A DNA stretch of 59,208 nt from Glycomyces arizonensis DSM 44726 (lineage in GTDB: Bacteria > Actinomycetota > Actinomycetes > Mycobacteriales > Micromonosporaceae): NCBI RefSeq assembly GCF_000482705.1, contig NZ_AXWO01000031.1, positions 1 through 59,208 on the forward strand, given 5' to 3'. Positions within the stretch are counted from its first letter, which is position 1; each line of letters opens with the position of its first letter. The translations under genes and the position numbers were made by a program. The notes beneath the pieces are model-generated. The model was not told the DNA's origin. It worked only from the letters and a program-made list of their open reading frames with translations, and ran no database searches. This document shows, in pieces, positions 42,758-51,477 of the stretch.

Positions 42758-43200
42758 TCCGGTACCTCATCGACTCCTCGGCGTTGTGGCGGATCCTTCG
42801 CGATCCGGCCGTGCGCCGCGCCTGGGAAACGGTGATCGTCGCCGAGGCGGTCGGCTCCTGCCATCCCCAGCGAACCGAGTTCCGGCGCTCCGCACGCGAC
42901 CGCGACGAGTTCGACCAGATGACCGAGATGTTCGAGCGCCTGTATCCCGATGTGCCGGTGCACAAGTCGGCCCACCGGTGGATCGATGCCGCCCAGTACC
43001 GTCTCGCCGGCAAGGGCAAGCACAAGGGCCTCTCGGTCGTCGATCTCACCGTAGCGGCCACGGCCGCCTACCACGGCGTCACCGTCCTGCACGACGACAG
43101 CGATTATGCGGCCGTCGCCGATGTGGTCGGGGATCTGCGTCAGCGCAACGTTCACGACCTGCCCGATCAGGGTTCGGGGATCTCCAGGCCGCTTCGGTAG
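42754..43200 (+). CDS. vapC: VapC-family PIN-domain ribonuclease toxin
   Basis: A 148-residue PIN-domain RNase. The acidic catalytic residues are visible: D7 in LIDSSALW, Glu in QRTEFRRSARD, Asp in LSVVDLTVAATA and Asp in LHDDSDY. Family members cleave tRNA or rRNA when not held by VapB. The GTG start overlaps the vapB stop. The last 34 bases overlap the 3' end of the convergent response-regulator gene, so this module is packed against its neighbour. Confidence 0.9.
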   Translation: MIRYLIDSSALWRILRDPAVRRAWETVIVAEAVGSCHPQRTEFRRSARDRDEFDQMTEMFERLYPDVPVHKSAHRWIDAAQYRLAGKGKHKGLSVVDLTVAATAAYHGVTVLHDDSDYAAVADVVGDLRQRNVHDLPDQGSGISRPLR

Positions 43201-43829
43201 GCGATCGCCACGAGGCCGGCGCGGTCTCTCGCGTCGAGTTTCGACAGGAGCCTGCCCACGTGGGTGCGGACCGTGGCCGGGCTGATGAACAGGTGGCGGC
43301 CGATCTCGTCGTTGGTCAGGCCGGTGGCCACCCAGCGCAGGATCTCCAGTTCGCGCTCGGTCAGCTCGCCGAGCCTCGGGTGGGGCCTGGACGGGCCGCT
43401 GCGGCCCTCGGCGTAGGCGTCGATGACCTTGCGGGTCACGTCCGGCGACAGCAGCGAGTCGCCCTCGGCGGCCAGGCGGACGGCCCGCAGGATCTCCTCG
43501 GGCGCGGTGTCCTTCATGACGAACCCGGCCGCGCCGTTCGAGAGGGCGTCGAAGATGTAGGAGTCGATCTCGAAGGTCGTCATCATCACCACGCGGGTCG
43601 CGTCCAGGCTGGAGTCGCGGCTGATGCGCCTGAGGACCTCCAGGCCGTCGAGGCCGGGCATGCGGATGTCGAGCAGCGCCACGTCCGGCTGGATCTCGCG
43701 GATGAGCTCCCACGCGTGCTCGCCGTCGGTGGCCTCGGCGGCGAGCCGCATGTCGGACTCGTCGGCGATGAGCGTGCGCAGGGCCATCCTGATGAGGGAC
43801 TGGTCATCGGCGACGACGAGTTCGATCAT
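43167..43829 (-). CDS. NarL/LuxR-family response regulator
   Basis: A 220-residue regulator with phospho-acceptor D54 (ALLDIRMPGLDG), FVMKDTAPEE and a LuxR helix-turn-helix (LTERELEILRWVATG, TVRTHVGRLLSKLD). It overlaps the upstream kinase gene by four bases (ATGA at 43826-43829), and its 3' end overlaps vapC. Its targets are unknown. Confidence 0.9.
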   Translation of the reverse strand: MIELVVADDQSLIRMALRTLIADESDMRLAAEATDGEHAWELIREIQPDVALLDIRMPGLDGLEVLRRISRDSSLDATRVVMMTTFEIDSYIFDALSNGAAGFVMKDTAPEEILRAVRLAAEGDSLLSPDVTRKVIDAYAEGRSGPSRPHPRLGELTERELEILRWVATGLTNDEIGRHLFISPATVRTHVGRLLSKLDARDRAGLVAIAYRSGLEIPEP

Positions 43830-44980
43830 GCGCTGCCTCCTCCATTGCGGGCGTAAGGAAGTTCGGCGTGGACGGCGAAGCCGACGCCGCTCGCCGGGCC
43901 CGCGTGGAACGAGCCGCCGTGGGCCTGGACCCGTTCCATCATCCCGGTGATGCCCTGGCCGACGCGGTCGGGGTCGACCTCGCCGCCGCGGCCGTTGTCG
44001 TCGATGTCGATGGCGAGCCGGTCGGCGCCGCAGTCGATCCTGGCCGTCGCCGCGGTGGCCTCGGCGTGGCGGATGACGTTGGTGAGCGCCTCCTGGACGA
44101 CCCGGTAGGCCGTCGCGGCGATGCGCGGCGGGACGGCCTCGGCGTCGCCGGTGATCGCGCAGTCGACCTTGAGGCCGCCCTTGCGGATGTCGGCCACGAG
44201 CGTCGGGACGTCGACCAGGGAGAAGGCCGGGCGCAGCTCGGGCTGCTCGCCCTGGCGCAGCGGCACGAGGGTCGCGCGCAGGTCGTCGAGGGCGCGCGTG
44301 GAGGTGTCGCGGATGGCCCTCAGGTTCTCGACGACGCCGGGCGCGGCGTCGGGCCGCTTCTCCAGGACGTGGAGCGCCACGCCCGCGTTCATGCTGACCA
44401 CGGCCAGGCTGTGGCCGACCACGTCGTGGATCTCCCTGGCCATCGCCACGCGCTCGTCGGCGCGGTGCCGGTCGCGCCTGGCCGCGGCGGCCTGGGCGCG
44501 GGCGTGGCGGGCCTCGCGGGCGATCACGCCGCCGACGGTGGGGACCGCGAGGTAGATGAGGGTGATCGAGATGTTCACGACGAGGCTGTTCGGGTCGTCG
44601 AGCACGAGTTCGTAGAAGACCGGGAACGCCACCAGGAGCACGCCGAGCAGGATCAGGCTCGTCTTCAGGGGCCTGGCCATGACGTAGGAGAACACCGCCA
44701 CCGCGGGCAGCACGTAGATCGGGCCCTCGGGGTAGCCCAGGGCCACGAAGTACCACAGCGCGAGCATGGAGCCGAACAGCGCCGCCTCGGGCCAGACGCG
44801 GCGCACCGTCAGCGTCGCCGCGCACAGCCAGATCAGCCCCAGGGCGCCGCCGCCGGGGTGGTGCCCGCCACCCGCGCCGAACGTCGCCGCGGAGACGAGG
44901 ACGGCGAGGACGACGGCGATGCCGACGTCGCCCAGGATCGCCAGGCGTGTCGGCCGTGTCTCATTGCGCTGCGTGGTCAC
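43826..44980 (-). CDS. Sensor histidine kinase, HisKA_3 type
   Basis: A 384-residue kinase partner of the regulator at 43167. Residues about 15-150 form five or more transmembrane segments and contain a short His-rich loop, GGGHHPGGG. The phospho-accepting H185 is in AREIHDVVGHSLAVV; the ATPase domain has QEALTNVIRHAEA and DNGRGG. The start is a GTG at 44980. The absence of a large external domain suggests membrane or envelope sensing. Confidence 0.88.
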   Translation of the reverse strand: MTTQRNETRPTRLAILGDVGIAVVLAVLVSAATFGAGGGHHPGGGALGLIWLCAATLTVRRVWPEAALFGSMLALWYFVALGYPEGPIYVLPAVAVFSYVMARPLKTSLILLGVLLVAFPVFYELVLDDPNSLVVNISITLIYLAVPTVGGVIAREARHARAQAAAARRDRHRADERVAMAREIHDVVGHSLAVVSMNAGVALHVLEKRPDAAPGVVENLRAIRDTSTRALDDLRATLVPLRQGEQPELRPAFSLVDVPTLVADIRKGGLKVDCAITGDAEAVPPRIAATAYRVVQEALTNVIRHAEATAATARIDCGADRLAIDIDDNGRGGEVDPDRVGQGITGMMERVQAHGGSFHAGPASGVGFAVHAELPYARNGGGSA

Positions 44981-45046
44981 GGCTCCAGACTACGGCCGCG
45001 GGGCGGCGGTGCCCTCGGCCCGGAGCCGTATGCGGGCGTACGCGCC

Positions 45047-45817
45047 TCAGCGTATGGGCTTGCGCGCGAGCAGGTGGATCTGCGCGGCCATGTCCCTGAA
45101 CGGGATGCGTGAGGCCGTGGCGAGCTCGAACTCGCGCAGCTCCTCCCCCGAGCCGGCCTCGGCTCCGGCGATGGACGCGGAGATGAGGTCGCCGACGACG
45201 CCGACGCCGTGGACCTGCTCGGTGACCAGGCCCGACGCGCCGATCAGGGCGGTCAGGGTCGCGGTCTCGAAGCGCCGCTTCATGGTGTCCTTGCCGTCGA
45301 GGATGCCGTCGACGTCGACCAGCAGGTCGAGGGCGGTCGAGAAGTTCCCGGTGAGGGCCTTGCCGAAGACGGCGGCGATCCGGTTGGCCACCAGGACGCT
45401 CACCGCCCCGCCCTGCGCGCACGCGTCCGCAAGGGCGTCGAGGGCGGCCTCGGGCTCGTCGATCATCTCCAGCACCGAGTGGCACAGCACGAGGTCGGCC
45501 GTGCCGGGCTCGACGACGTCGGGCAGTTCGTCGGCGTCGGCCTGGACGGCGGTGAGCCGGTCGGTCACGCCCGCGTCGGCGGCGCGCTGCCGCAGCGAGG
45601 CGAGCGCGTTCGCGGACGGCTCGACGACGGTGACCTCGTGCCCGAGCTCGGCGAGCGGGACGGCGAAGCCGCCGGAGCCGCCGCCGACGTCGACGATCCG
45701 CATGCGCGCGCCGGTCCCGCAGGCGAAGCGCTCGATCTCGGCCGACAGCACCGACCACACCACGGCCACCCGGTGGTGGTGCGTGGTCTCGGTGATCTCC
45801 TTGGGAATGTCGACCAT
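45047..45817 (-). CDS. Class I SAM-dependent methyltransferase
   Basis: A 256-residue methyltransferase with the SAM motif I at residues 41-50 (IVDVGGGSGG), an acidic residue after VTVVEPS and motif IV region ADLVLCHSVLEM. GAGGG lies before the ATG at 45817. It is the last gene of a tight unit with the glycosyltransferase and epimerase genes (20- and 15-bp gaps), so methylation of a surface sugar or its carrier is an attractive but unproven role. It also resembles tRNA and small-molecule methyltransferases. Confidence 0.78.
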   Translation of the reverse strand: MVDIPKEITETTHHHRVAVVWSVLSAEIERFACGTGARMRIVDVGGGSGGFAVPLAELGHEVTVVEPSANALASLRQRAADAGVTDRLTAVQADADELPDVVEPGTADLVLCHSVLEMIDEPEAALDALADACAQGGAVSVLVANRIAAVFGKALTGNFSTALDLLVDVDGILDGKDTMKRRFETATLTALIGASGLVTEQVHGVGVVGDLISASIAGAEAGSGEELREFELATASRIPFRDMAAQIHLLARKPIR

Positions 45818-45837
45818 GGCCCTCACATTATCCTCTG

Positions 45838-46602
45838 CTAGTCGCGAAGATAAGGCGGATTGCGCCGCATCGCGCGCAGATATGCCGGGTTGTTGACCAG
45901 GTACCGGCGCCACAGCCGCCTCGGCTCCTTGGCGAGCCGGTAACACCATTCGAGACCATTGCGCTGCATCCACGGCGGGGCCTGCGGGACGAGCCCGGCG
46001 TGGAAGTCGAAGGCGGCGCCGACGCCGAACAGGGCCGGGGCGGTGAGCCGCTCGCGGTGCGCGGCCATCCAGCGCTCCTGCTTCGGCGTGGACAGGCCGA
46101 CCCACACCAGCTGCGCGCCCGAGTCGTTGATGCGGGCGACGACCTCGGCGTCCTCGGTCTCGGTCAAGGCCCGGAACGGCGGCGAGTAGGACCCGGCGAT
46201 CTTGACGCCGGGGATCCGCTCGGCCAGCTTCCTGGCGAGGAGCTCGGGGACACCGTCCTTGCCGCCGTACAGGAAGGACGACCAGCCGCGCTCGGCGGCG
46301 CGACCGAGCACGTTGAGCATGAGGTCGGGCCCGTAGACGCGGTCCATCCACTCGGCCCCGGCCTTGCGCCCGGCCCACACCATCGGCATGCCGTCGGGCG
46401 TGGTGAGCCCGGAGGCGTTGTGGATGGCCTTGAGCTCGGGGTCGCGCTGGGACTCCATGACGCCGTGGACGCCGGTGACGCACACGTAGTGGCGTTCGGC
46501 GGCGTCGATCCAGCGGGTGATCTCGGCCAGCGCCATGGCCTGGTTGATCGTGGAGACGCCGACGCCGAGGACGTCGACGCGGCGGAGCTTGGGGTCGGCC
46601 AT
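45838..46602 (-). CDS. WecG/TagA/CpsF-family glycosyltransferase
   Basis: A 254-residue GT26-family enzyme, normally adding N-acetylmannosamine(uronic acid) to undecaprenyl-linked GlcNAc in wall polymer or exopolysaccharide synthesis. Family hallmarks are VDVLGVGVSTINQAMA at the N-terminus, TTPDGMPMVWAGR, and VWVGLSTPKQERWM followed by GVGAAFDFHAG and the WCYRLAKEPRRLWRRY motif near the end. It lies between an NDP-sugar epimerase and a methyltransferase. It should work at the cytoplasmic face of the membrane. Confidence 0.88.
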   Translation of the reverse strand: MADPKLRRVDVLGVGVSTINQAMALAEITRWIDAAERHYVCVTGVHGVMESQRDPELKAIHNASGLTTPDGMPMVWAGRKAGAEWMDRVYGPDLMLNVLGRAAERGWSSFLYGGKDGVPELLARKLAERIPGVKIAGSYSPPFRALTETEDAEVVARINDSGAQLVWVGLSTPKQERWMAAHRERLTAPALFGVGAAFDFHAGLVPQAPPWMQRNGLEWCYRLAKEPRRLWRRYLVNNPAYLRAMRRNPPYLRD

Positions 46603-46617
46603 TACGGGTTGCCCGTC

Positions 46618-47601
46618 CTACAAGTTGTACTTGGCCTTGACCTGGTCGTAGACCCACGCGTAGGTCTTGGCCATGCCTTCGCGGAGGGTGACCGAGGGCT
46701 CCCAGCCGAAGTGCTTCTGGATGAGCGTGTTGTCGGAGTTGCGGCCCCGCACGCCCAGGGCCCCGTCGACGTGCTTGAGCTTGATGTCGATGCCCGCGAT
46801 GTCGGCGACGAGGTAATAGAGGTCGTTGATGGTGGTCAGCTCGGAGGAGCCGAGGTTGAGCGGCTCGGTGACGTCGCCGCGGGTGAGCATCTTGGTGCCG
46901 TGGACGCAGTCGTCGATGTAGGTGAACGAGCGGGTCTGCTCGCCGTCGCCCCAGATCTCGACCTCGGTCTCGCCGGTGAGGGCGGCGACGGCGATCTTGC
47001 GGCAGGTGGCGGCGGGGGCCTTCTCGCGGCCGCCGTCCCAGGTGCCTTCGGGGCCGTAGATGTTGTGGTAGCGGGCGACGCGGGTCTGGAGGCCGAAGTC
47101 CTCGCGGAAGTGGCGGGTCATGCGCTCGGAGAAGAGCTTCTCCCAGCCGTAGCCGTCCTCGGCGTCGGCGGGGTAGGCGTCCTCCTCCTTCAGGGCGGTG
47201 ACGTCGGCGTCGGTCTGCTTGTACCCGGCGTAGACGCACGCCGAGGAGGAGTAGAAGAAGCGCCCGACCTCGGCGTCCTTGGCGGCCATGAGCATGTGGG
47301 TGGAGGGCAGGACCGAGAGCATGCACAGGGCCTTGTTGTTCTCGATGAAGCCCATGCCGCCCATGTTGCAGGCGAGGTTGTAGACCTCTCCGGCGCCGTC
47401 GCCGACGGCCTCGCGGCACGCGCCGAGGTCGGCGAGGTCCCGCTGGAGGTTCTCGACCTCGGGGTGGACCTGGTACCACTCGTCGAGCGGCTTGACGTCG
47501 ACGGCGCGCACGGTCTTGCCCTCGGCGAGGAGGTCGGCCACCAGATGTCCGCCGATGAACCCACCGGCTCCCGCCACTACCGCGTCCACGCCTGCAGCCA
47601 T
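46618..47601 (-). CDS. NAD-dependent epimerase/dehydratase, GDP-mannose 3,5-epimerase-like
   Basis: A 327-residue extended SDR. The NAD motif is GAGGFIGGHL, the active-site block is SSSACVY followed by YGWEK (Tyr and Lys), and the segments NLACNMGGMGFIENN and MLMAAKDAEVGRFF are very like GDP-mannose 3,5-epimerase. The product would be GDP-L-galactose or GDP-L-gulose for a surface glycan. GAGGAG lies five bases before the ATG at 47601. It heads the three-gene unit with the GT26 enzyme and methyltransferase. Confidence 0.82.
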   Translation of the reverse strand: MAAGVDAVVAGAGGFIGGHLVADLLAEGKTVRAVDVKPLDEWYQVHPEVENLQRDLADLGACREAVGDGAGEVYNLACNMGGMGFIENNKALCMLSVLPSTHMLMAAKDAEVGRFFYSSSACVYAGYKQTDADVTALKEEDAYPADAEDGYGWEKLFSERMTRHFREDFGLQTRVARYHNIYGPEGTWDGGREKAPAATCRKIAVAALTGETEVEIWGDGEQTRSFTYIDDCVHGTKMLTRGDVTEPLNLGSSELTTINDLYYLVADIAGIDIKLKHVDGALGVRGRNSDNTLIQKHFGWEPSVTLREGMAKTYAWVYDQVKAKYNL

Positions 47602-47688
47602 CGTCACTCCTCATGCATTCGTACGGGAATCAGGGAGCCTTCAGCCTACCCGGGCGACTTCGGGGCCCACCAGTCGGGAAATGGGGTC

Positions 47689-48567
47689 TCAGTCACCTTT
47701 GAGCAGATGTGCCGGTCCGACCCTGAACAGGCCGGGGTCGGGGTCGGCGGCGATGCCGGGATCGACGCGCGGGGCGATGCAGTACAGGCGCGCCGGAGGG
47801 TCGCCGAGCAGGCGCCTGACGTGCCTGAGCCGCTGGAGCTGCTGGTAGCGCATGATGAAGGCCCAGCGGATGGTGCCGAGGGCGAGGAGGCCCCCGGAGG
47901 CGTCCCAGGCGGCGACCTCGACGGTCCGCAGCTGCCGGTGGCGCGGGTCGGGGACGACGACGCGGGTGACCTCGGCGGCGGCCGGGTCGCCGAGGGCCCA
48001 TTCGCGGGCGAGGCGGGCGTATTCGGCGCGGCAGACGTACCGGTCGAAGCGGGCGTGGTTCATGCGCCACAGCTTGTCGGTGATGCGGCCGCGCCGCCAC
48101 CGCTCCAGGTGCGGGGCCATCATCGCGTAGTAGAACCGGGCGAGCCGGTCGTCCACGCTCCAGAAGGGGTCTTCCGGTGCGAGCGGGTTCGCATCGGCGC
48201 GCACGAGCCCGGCGTCGGCGAGGCGGGCCAGGACGGCCTCGGCGTCGACGGCGGCCAGGCCGGACCTGGAGCGGAGGTCGTCGAGGACGCGGGGGCGGAC
48301 GGTGAGGTTGGCGAGGACCTTGTCGACCCGCTCGTCGGGCCGCTCCCCCAGCCTGGTCTCGACGGCGTGCTCGCAGAGCCCGAACAGGGGGTTGTCGGCA
48401 TTGAGGAACGTCGACTTGACCCAGGCGGGGACGTCGGCCCTGGCGCGCGGCAGCTCGCCGGCGTGCGCGAGGAGGGCCGGGTCGGAGCCGAGGAGGGCGT
48501 GGACGCTGATGGCGGCCTCGGCGTCGTCGATGCCGAGGGCGCCCGTTGAGGCGCGCAGTTCGCTCAT
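47689..48567 (-). CDS. DUF234-like C-terminal protein lacking the ATPase domain
   Basis: A 292-residue protein that resembles only the second half of the common archaeal/actinobacterial AAA-type ATPases with a DUF234 C-terminus. Visible blocks are NADNPLFGLCEHAVETRLG, a winged-helix-like stretch, then DRLARFYYAMMAPHLERWR, KLWRMNHARFDRYVCRAEY and LAREWA, and then a nuclease-fold-like EVTRVVVPD-VEVAAWD region. The Walker A/B half that should precede it is absent, and the gene has a clean ATG start. It overlaps the GNAT gene by four bases (ATGA), so it is expressed with it. Function unknown. Confidence 0.65.
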   Translation of the reverse strand: MSELRASTGALGIDDAEAAISVHALLGSDPALLAHAGELPRARADVPAWVKSTFLNADNPLFGLCEHAVETRLGERPDERVDKVLANLTVRPRVLDDLRSRSGLAAVDAEAVLARLADAGLVRADANPLAPEDPFWSVDDRLARFYYAMMAPHLERWRRGRITDKLWRMNHARFDRYVCRAEYARLAREWALGDPAAAEVTRVVVPDPRHRQLRTVEVAAWDASGGLLALGTIRWAFIMRYQQLQRLRHVRRLLGDPPARLYCIAPRVDPGIAADPDPGLFRVGPAHLLKGD

Positions 48568-49058
48568 GATCCCAGCTTTCTGTGCATGATGTGCATGCCG
48601 ACCAGGCCGTGCACGGGGTGGCGGAACCCTTCGGGGACGATCGCGAGCGTCGTGAACCCGAGGGAGTGCCAGAGCCCCACGGCCTGCGTGTTGGTCTCGA
48701 CGACGGCGTTGAACTGCATCGCGAGGAAGCCGTCTGCGGCGGCGCGGGCGATCGCGGCCTCGCCGAGGGCGCGGCCGACGCCGCGGCGGCGGAATGCCGG
48801 GTCGACCATGAACCCGGCGTTGGCGACGTGCGAGCCCTGGCCGGGGTGGTTGGGGTGGATCTCGACGGTCCCGGCCACTTGGTCGTCGATCTCGGCGACG
48901 AGGGTGGCGCCGGGCGGCTCCTTGTCCATCCAGAACGACCTGGTCCACGCCTCGGGCGTGTCGCGGGGCCACGGGTAGGTCGCCCCGGCTGCGATGATGG
49001 GCTGCGCGAAGGCCCAGATGGCGGGCCAGTCGTCCGCTTCGGCGTCACGAATCCGCAT
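48564..49058 (-). CDS. GNAT-family N-acetyltransferase
   Basis: A 164-residue acetyltransferase, phosphinothricin-acetyltransferase-like. It begins MRIRDAEADDWPAIWAFAQP and has the acetyl-CoA loop RRRGVGRALGEAAI, then TNTQAVGLWHSLGF and the C-terminal HPVHGLVGMHIM. An ATG four codons upstream (49070) is an alternative start. It is coupled to the DUF234-like gene by an ATGA overlap. The acceptor (amino acid, antibiotic or protein) is unknown. Confidence 0.85.
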   Translation of the reverse strand: MRIRDAEADDWPAIWAFAQPIIAAGATYPWPRDTPEAWTRSFWMDKEPPGATLVAEIDDQVAGTVEIHPNHPGQGSHVANAGFMVDPAFRRRGVGRALGEAAIARAAADGFLAMQFNAVVETNTQAVGLWHSLGFTTLAIVPEGFRHPVHGLVGMHIMHRKLGS

Positions 49059-49165
49059 GCCTGCCAGCATATTCGTTCGATTCCCGCCTGAATCGGCGCG
49101 GTAGGCGGATTGCCGCGCGGCGGCGAGTGGTTCGGGCGGTGGTGGGCGGCGGGAGGGCCTCCCCG

Positions 49166-50320
49166 TCACCGCGGCGGCTGCCAGTCGGACAGCGACGAGA
49201 TCCGGTTCGACAGCCACGAGTCGGGGATGGCCCGCAGGATGCCGCGGGCGACGCCGGGCCCGCCGGAGGCGACCGTGTGGACGCGCCTGGCCACCCGCGC
49301 GACGCGGCGGATGCGCGCCGCCCTGGCCCGCTCGTAGGCGTGGAGCGCCTCGGGGATCGACTCGGGGCTGCGCCGCAGCGCCCACCCGAGCGTGACCGCG
49401 TCCTCCAAGGCGAGGCTCGCCCCTTGGGCGAGGATCGGGGCGACGCCGTGGGCCGCGTCGCCCATGAGCACGACCCCGTGGTTGCCCTCGGCGTAGTGGA
49501 GCCTGGACGGCAGCGGCCACACGTACCTGATGGGCTGCTGCGTCAGCTCGGAGGGCCTGGTGGCGGCGATGAACTTGCCCACGGGCGCCGGCCAGTCGGC
49601 GAACCAGCGGTTGATGAGCTCGTGCTGGATCTGCGGGGACTCGGGCCGCATCCCGCCGGGGACGGTGGCCCACCAGCAGGCCCCGGCCTGGCCGAGGTCG
49701 CCGTAGCCGAAGCGGCGCCGGTCGGGGCCGTAGATCTCGACGGCGTCGGAGTCGCGCTCGGGCGCGCGGTGGGCCGGGATCGTGGCGCGGAAGGCCACCA
49801 CGCCGGCGTCGACGGTCGGCGCGCCTTTCGCGATGACCTCCCGCGTGGGCGAGTCGATGCCGTCGGCGGCGACGACCAGGTCGGCGTCCCAGCGGCGCGT
49901 GGCGTCGCCCGCGGCGAGGTCGACCAGGTCGATCCGGGAGACCTGCGTGGCCGGGTAGACCTCGACGTCCCGGCCGAGGTGGCTGACGAGCGCCTCGTAG
50001 AGCACCGCGTTGTGGACCATGACCGACGGGGAGCCGTCGTCGGCGCCGAGGACGGCGGCGGAGAAGGACCCGGCGAGGCGCTCCTCGGAGCGGATCTCGA
50101 AGCGGTCGACGGGCGTGCCTCCGGCGTCGAGGGTCGCGTCGAGGCCGAGGGCGCGCAGGGCCCTGACGCCCGAGGCCCACAGGATCATGCCGAGGTTGTC
50201 GCCCCGCAGCCGCTCGCGGCGCTCCAGCAGCGCCACCCGCCACCCGAGCTTCGACAGGACGATGGCGCTGGCCAGCCCGGCGACGCCGGCGCCGACGACT
50301 ACGGCTCTACGGTTATGCAC
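49166..50320 (-). CDS. FAD-dependent monooxygenase, PHBH-like
   Basis: A 384-residue class A monooxygenase. It has VVVGAGVAGLASAIVL at the N-terminus, the DG motif AADGIDSPTREV, and the GD motif VVLMGDAAHGVAPILAQGA. The GTG start at 50320 has AGGTG just upstream. It starts 30 bp past the lgt stop on the same strand, so it may be read from the trp-lgt operon. It is unrelated in detail to the monooxygenase at 6049 beyond the family fold; the substrate is unknown. Confidence 0.85.
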   Translation of the reverse strand: MHNRRAVVVGAGVAGLASAIVLSKLGWRVALLERRERLRGDNLGMILWASGVRALRALGLDATLDAGGTPVDRFEIRSEERLAGSFSAAVLGADDGSPSVMVHNAVLYEALVSHLGRDVEVYPATQVSRIDLVDLAAGDATRRWDADLVVAADGIDSPTREVIAKGAPTVDAGVVAFRATIPAHRAPERDSDAVEIYGPDRRRFGYGDLGQAGACWWATVPGGMRPESPQIQHELINRWFADWPAPVGKFIAATRPSELTQQPIRYVWPLPSRLHYAEGNHGVVLMGDAAHGVAPILAQGASLALEDAVTLGWALRRSPESIPEALHAYERARAARIRRVARVARRVHTVASGGPGVARGILRAIPDSWLSNRISSLSDWQPPR

Positions 50321-50350
50321 ATTGCACCTGCCCGGGGGAAGCGGTGGAGG

Positions 50351-51427
50351 TCAGCGGTCGTCGCGGGTGGAGCCCGCCTCGGTGGATTCCTCTGAGGTCG
50401 CTTCGGCGCCGCTGCCGTCATCGGCACTGTCGTCATCGGCACTGCCGTCGTCAGCGCTGCCGTCGTCTTCGGCCGCGCTGTCTTCGGCGCCGTCGGTCTT
50501 GCCGGTGCCGTCGGCCGCCGGAATGGGCGACTCGGTGCCCTTGGGGAGTCCCCCGCGCACGTACCCGGCCTCCTCGGCCTCCTCGGAGTCCCAGTCGACG
50601 GTGACGGGCCGGTCGCCCTCGAGCACGAAGACCTGCCTCCTGCCGCGGACCCGCAGCAGGTAGACGACCGCGCCGACGATGACGATGACGCTCATCCACT
50701 GGTTCAGGCGCAGCCCGGCGAAGGCCTCGGCGGGGTCGATGCGCAGCCCCTCGATCCAGAACCGCCCGATGCCGTAGAGGACGACGTAGAGGGCGAAGGC
50801 CCTCCCGGCGCCGAACTTCCACTTGCGGTCGGCGGCCCACACGACGAGCGCGACGCCGAGGTTCCACAGCAGCTCGTACAGGAAGGTGGGGTGGAACGTC
50901 GCGTACTCGCGGTAGCCGTTGACGCGGTTCTCCAGGTCGATCTCGACGGCCCAGAACGCGTCCATCGGCTTGCCGTAGAGCTCTTGGTTGAACCAGTTGC
51001 CGAGCCGCCCGATCGCCTGCGCGACCGGCAGGCCGGGCGCGAGGGAGTCGGCGATCATCGCGAACGGCAGCTTCATCTGGCGGCTGGCGAGCCACACGCC
51101 GACGCCGCCGAGCACGATCGCGCCGGGGATGCCCAGGCCGCCCTCCCAGACGGCGACGATCTTCCACGGGTCGCCGTCGGCGCCGAAGTACGCCTCGGGG
51201 CTGGTGAACACGTGGTAGAGGCGGCCGCCGATGATGCCGAACGGCACCGCCCACACGGCGATGTCGAGCACGGCCCACTTCGGGGCGCCGCGCGAGCGCA
51301 TCCGCGCCTCGGTGATCCAGCAGGCGGCGACGATGCCCGCGATGAGGGCCAGCGCGTAGGCGCGGATGGGGATCGGGCCGAGGTGCCAGACGGATTCGCT
51401 CGGACTGGGTATGAATGCGAGGTCCAC
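50351..51427 (-). CDS. lgt: Prolipoprotein diacylglyceryl transferase with an acidic C-terminal tail
   Basis: A 358-residue integral membrane enzyme that moves diacylglyceryl from phosphatidylglycerol to the lipobox Cys of prolipoproteins, such as the one at 17029. The signature GRLGNWFNQELYGKP and TFHPTFLYELLWN are present, and about seven membrane helices are predicted. After the last helix, about 80 residues form a charged, low-complexity tail including SADDGSADDDSADDGS. The start is a GTG at 51427. The trpA-lgt order is standard in actinobacteria. Confidence 0.93.
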   Translation of the reverse strand: MDLAFIPSPSESVWHLGPIPIRAYALALIAGIVAACWITEARMRSRGAPKWAVLDIAVWAVPFGIIGGRLYHVFTSPEAYFGADGDPWKIVAVWEGGLGIPGAIVLGGVGVWLASRQMKLPFAMIADSLAPGLPVAQAIGRLGNWFNQELYGKPMDAFWAVEIDLENRVNGYREYATFHPTFLYELLWNLGVALVVWAADRKWKFGAGRAFALYVVLYGIGRFWIEGLRIDPAEAFAGLRLNQWMSVIVIVGAVVYLLRVRGRRQVFVLEGDRPVTVDWDSEEAEEAGYVRGGLPKGTESPIPAADGTGKTDGAEDSAAEDDGSADDGSADDDSADDGSGAEATSEESTEAGSTRDDR

Positions 51428-51477
51428 GACGGTTAAACCTATCGGTTGGCCGAGTGCGGCTTGCGGCAGGCCGGTGC

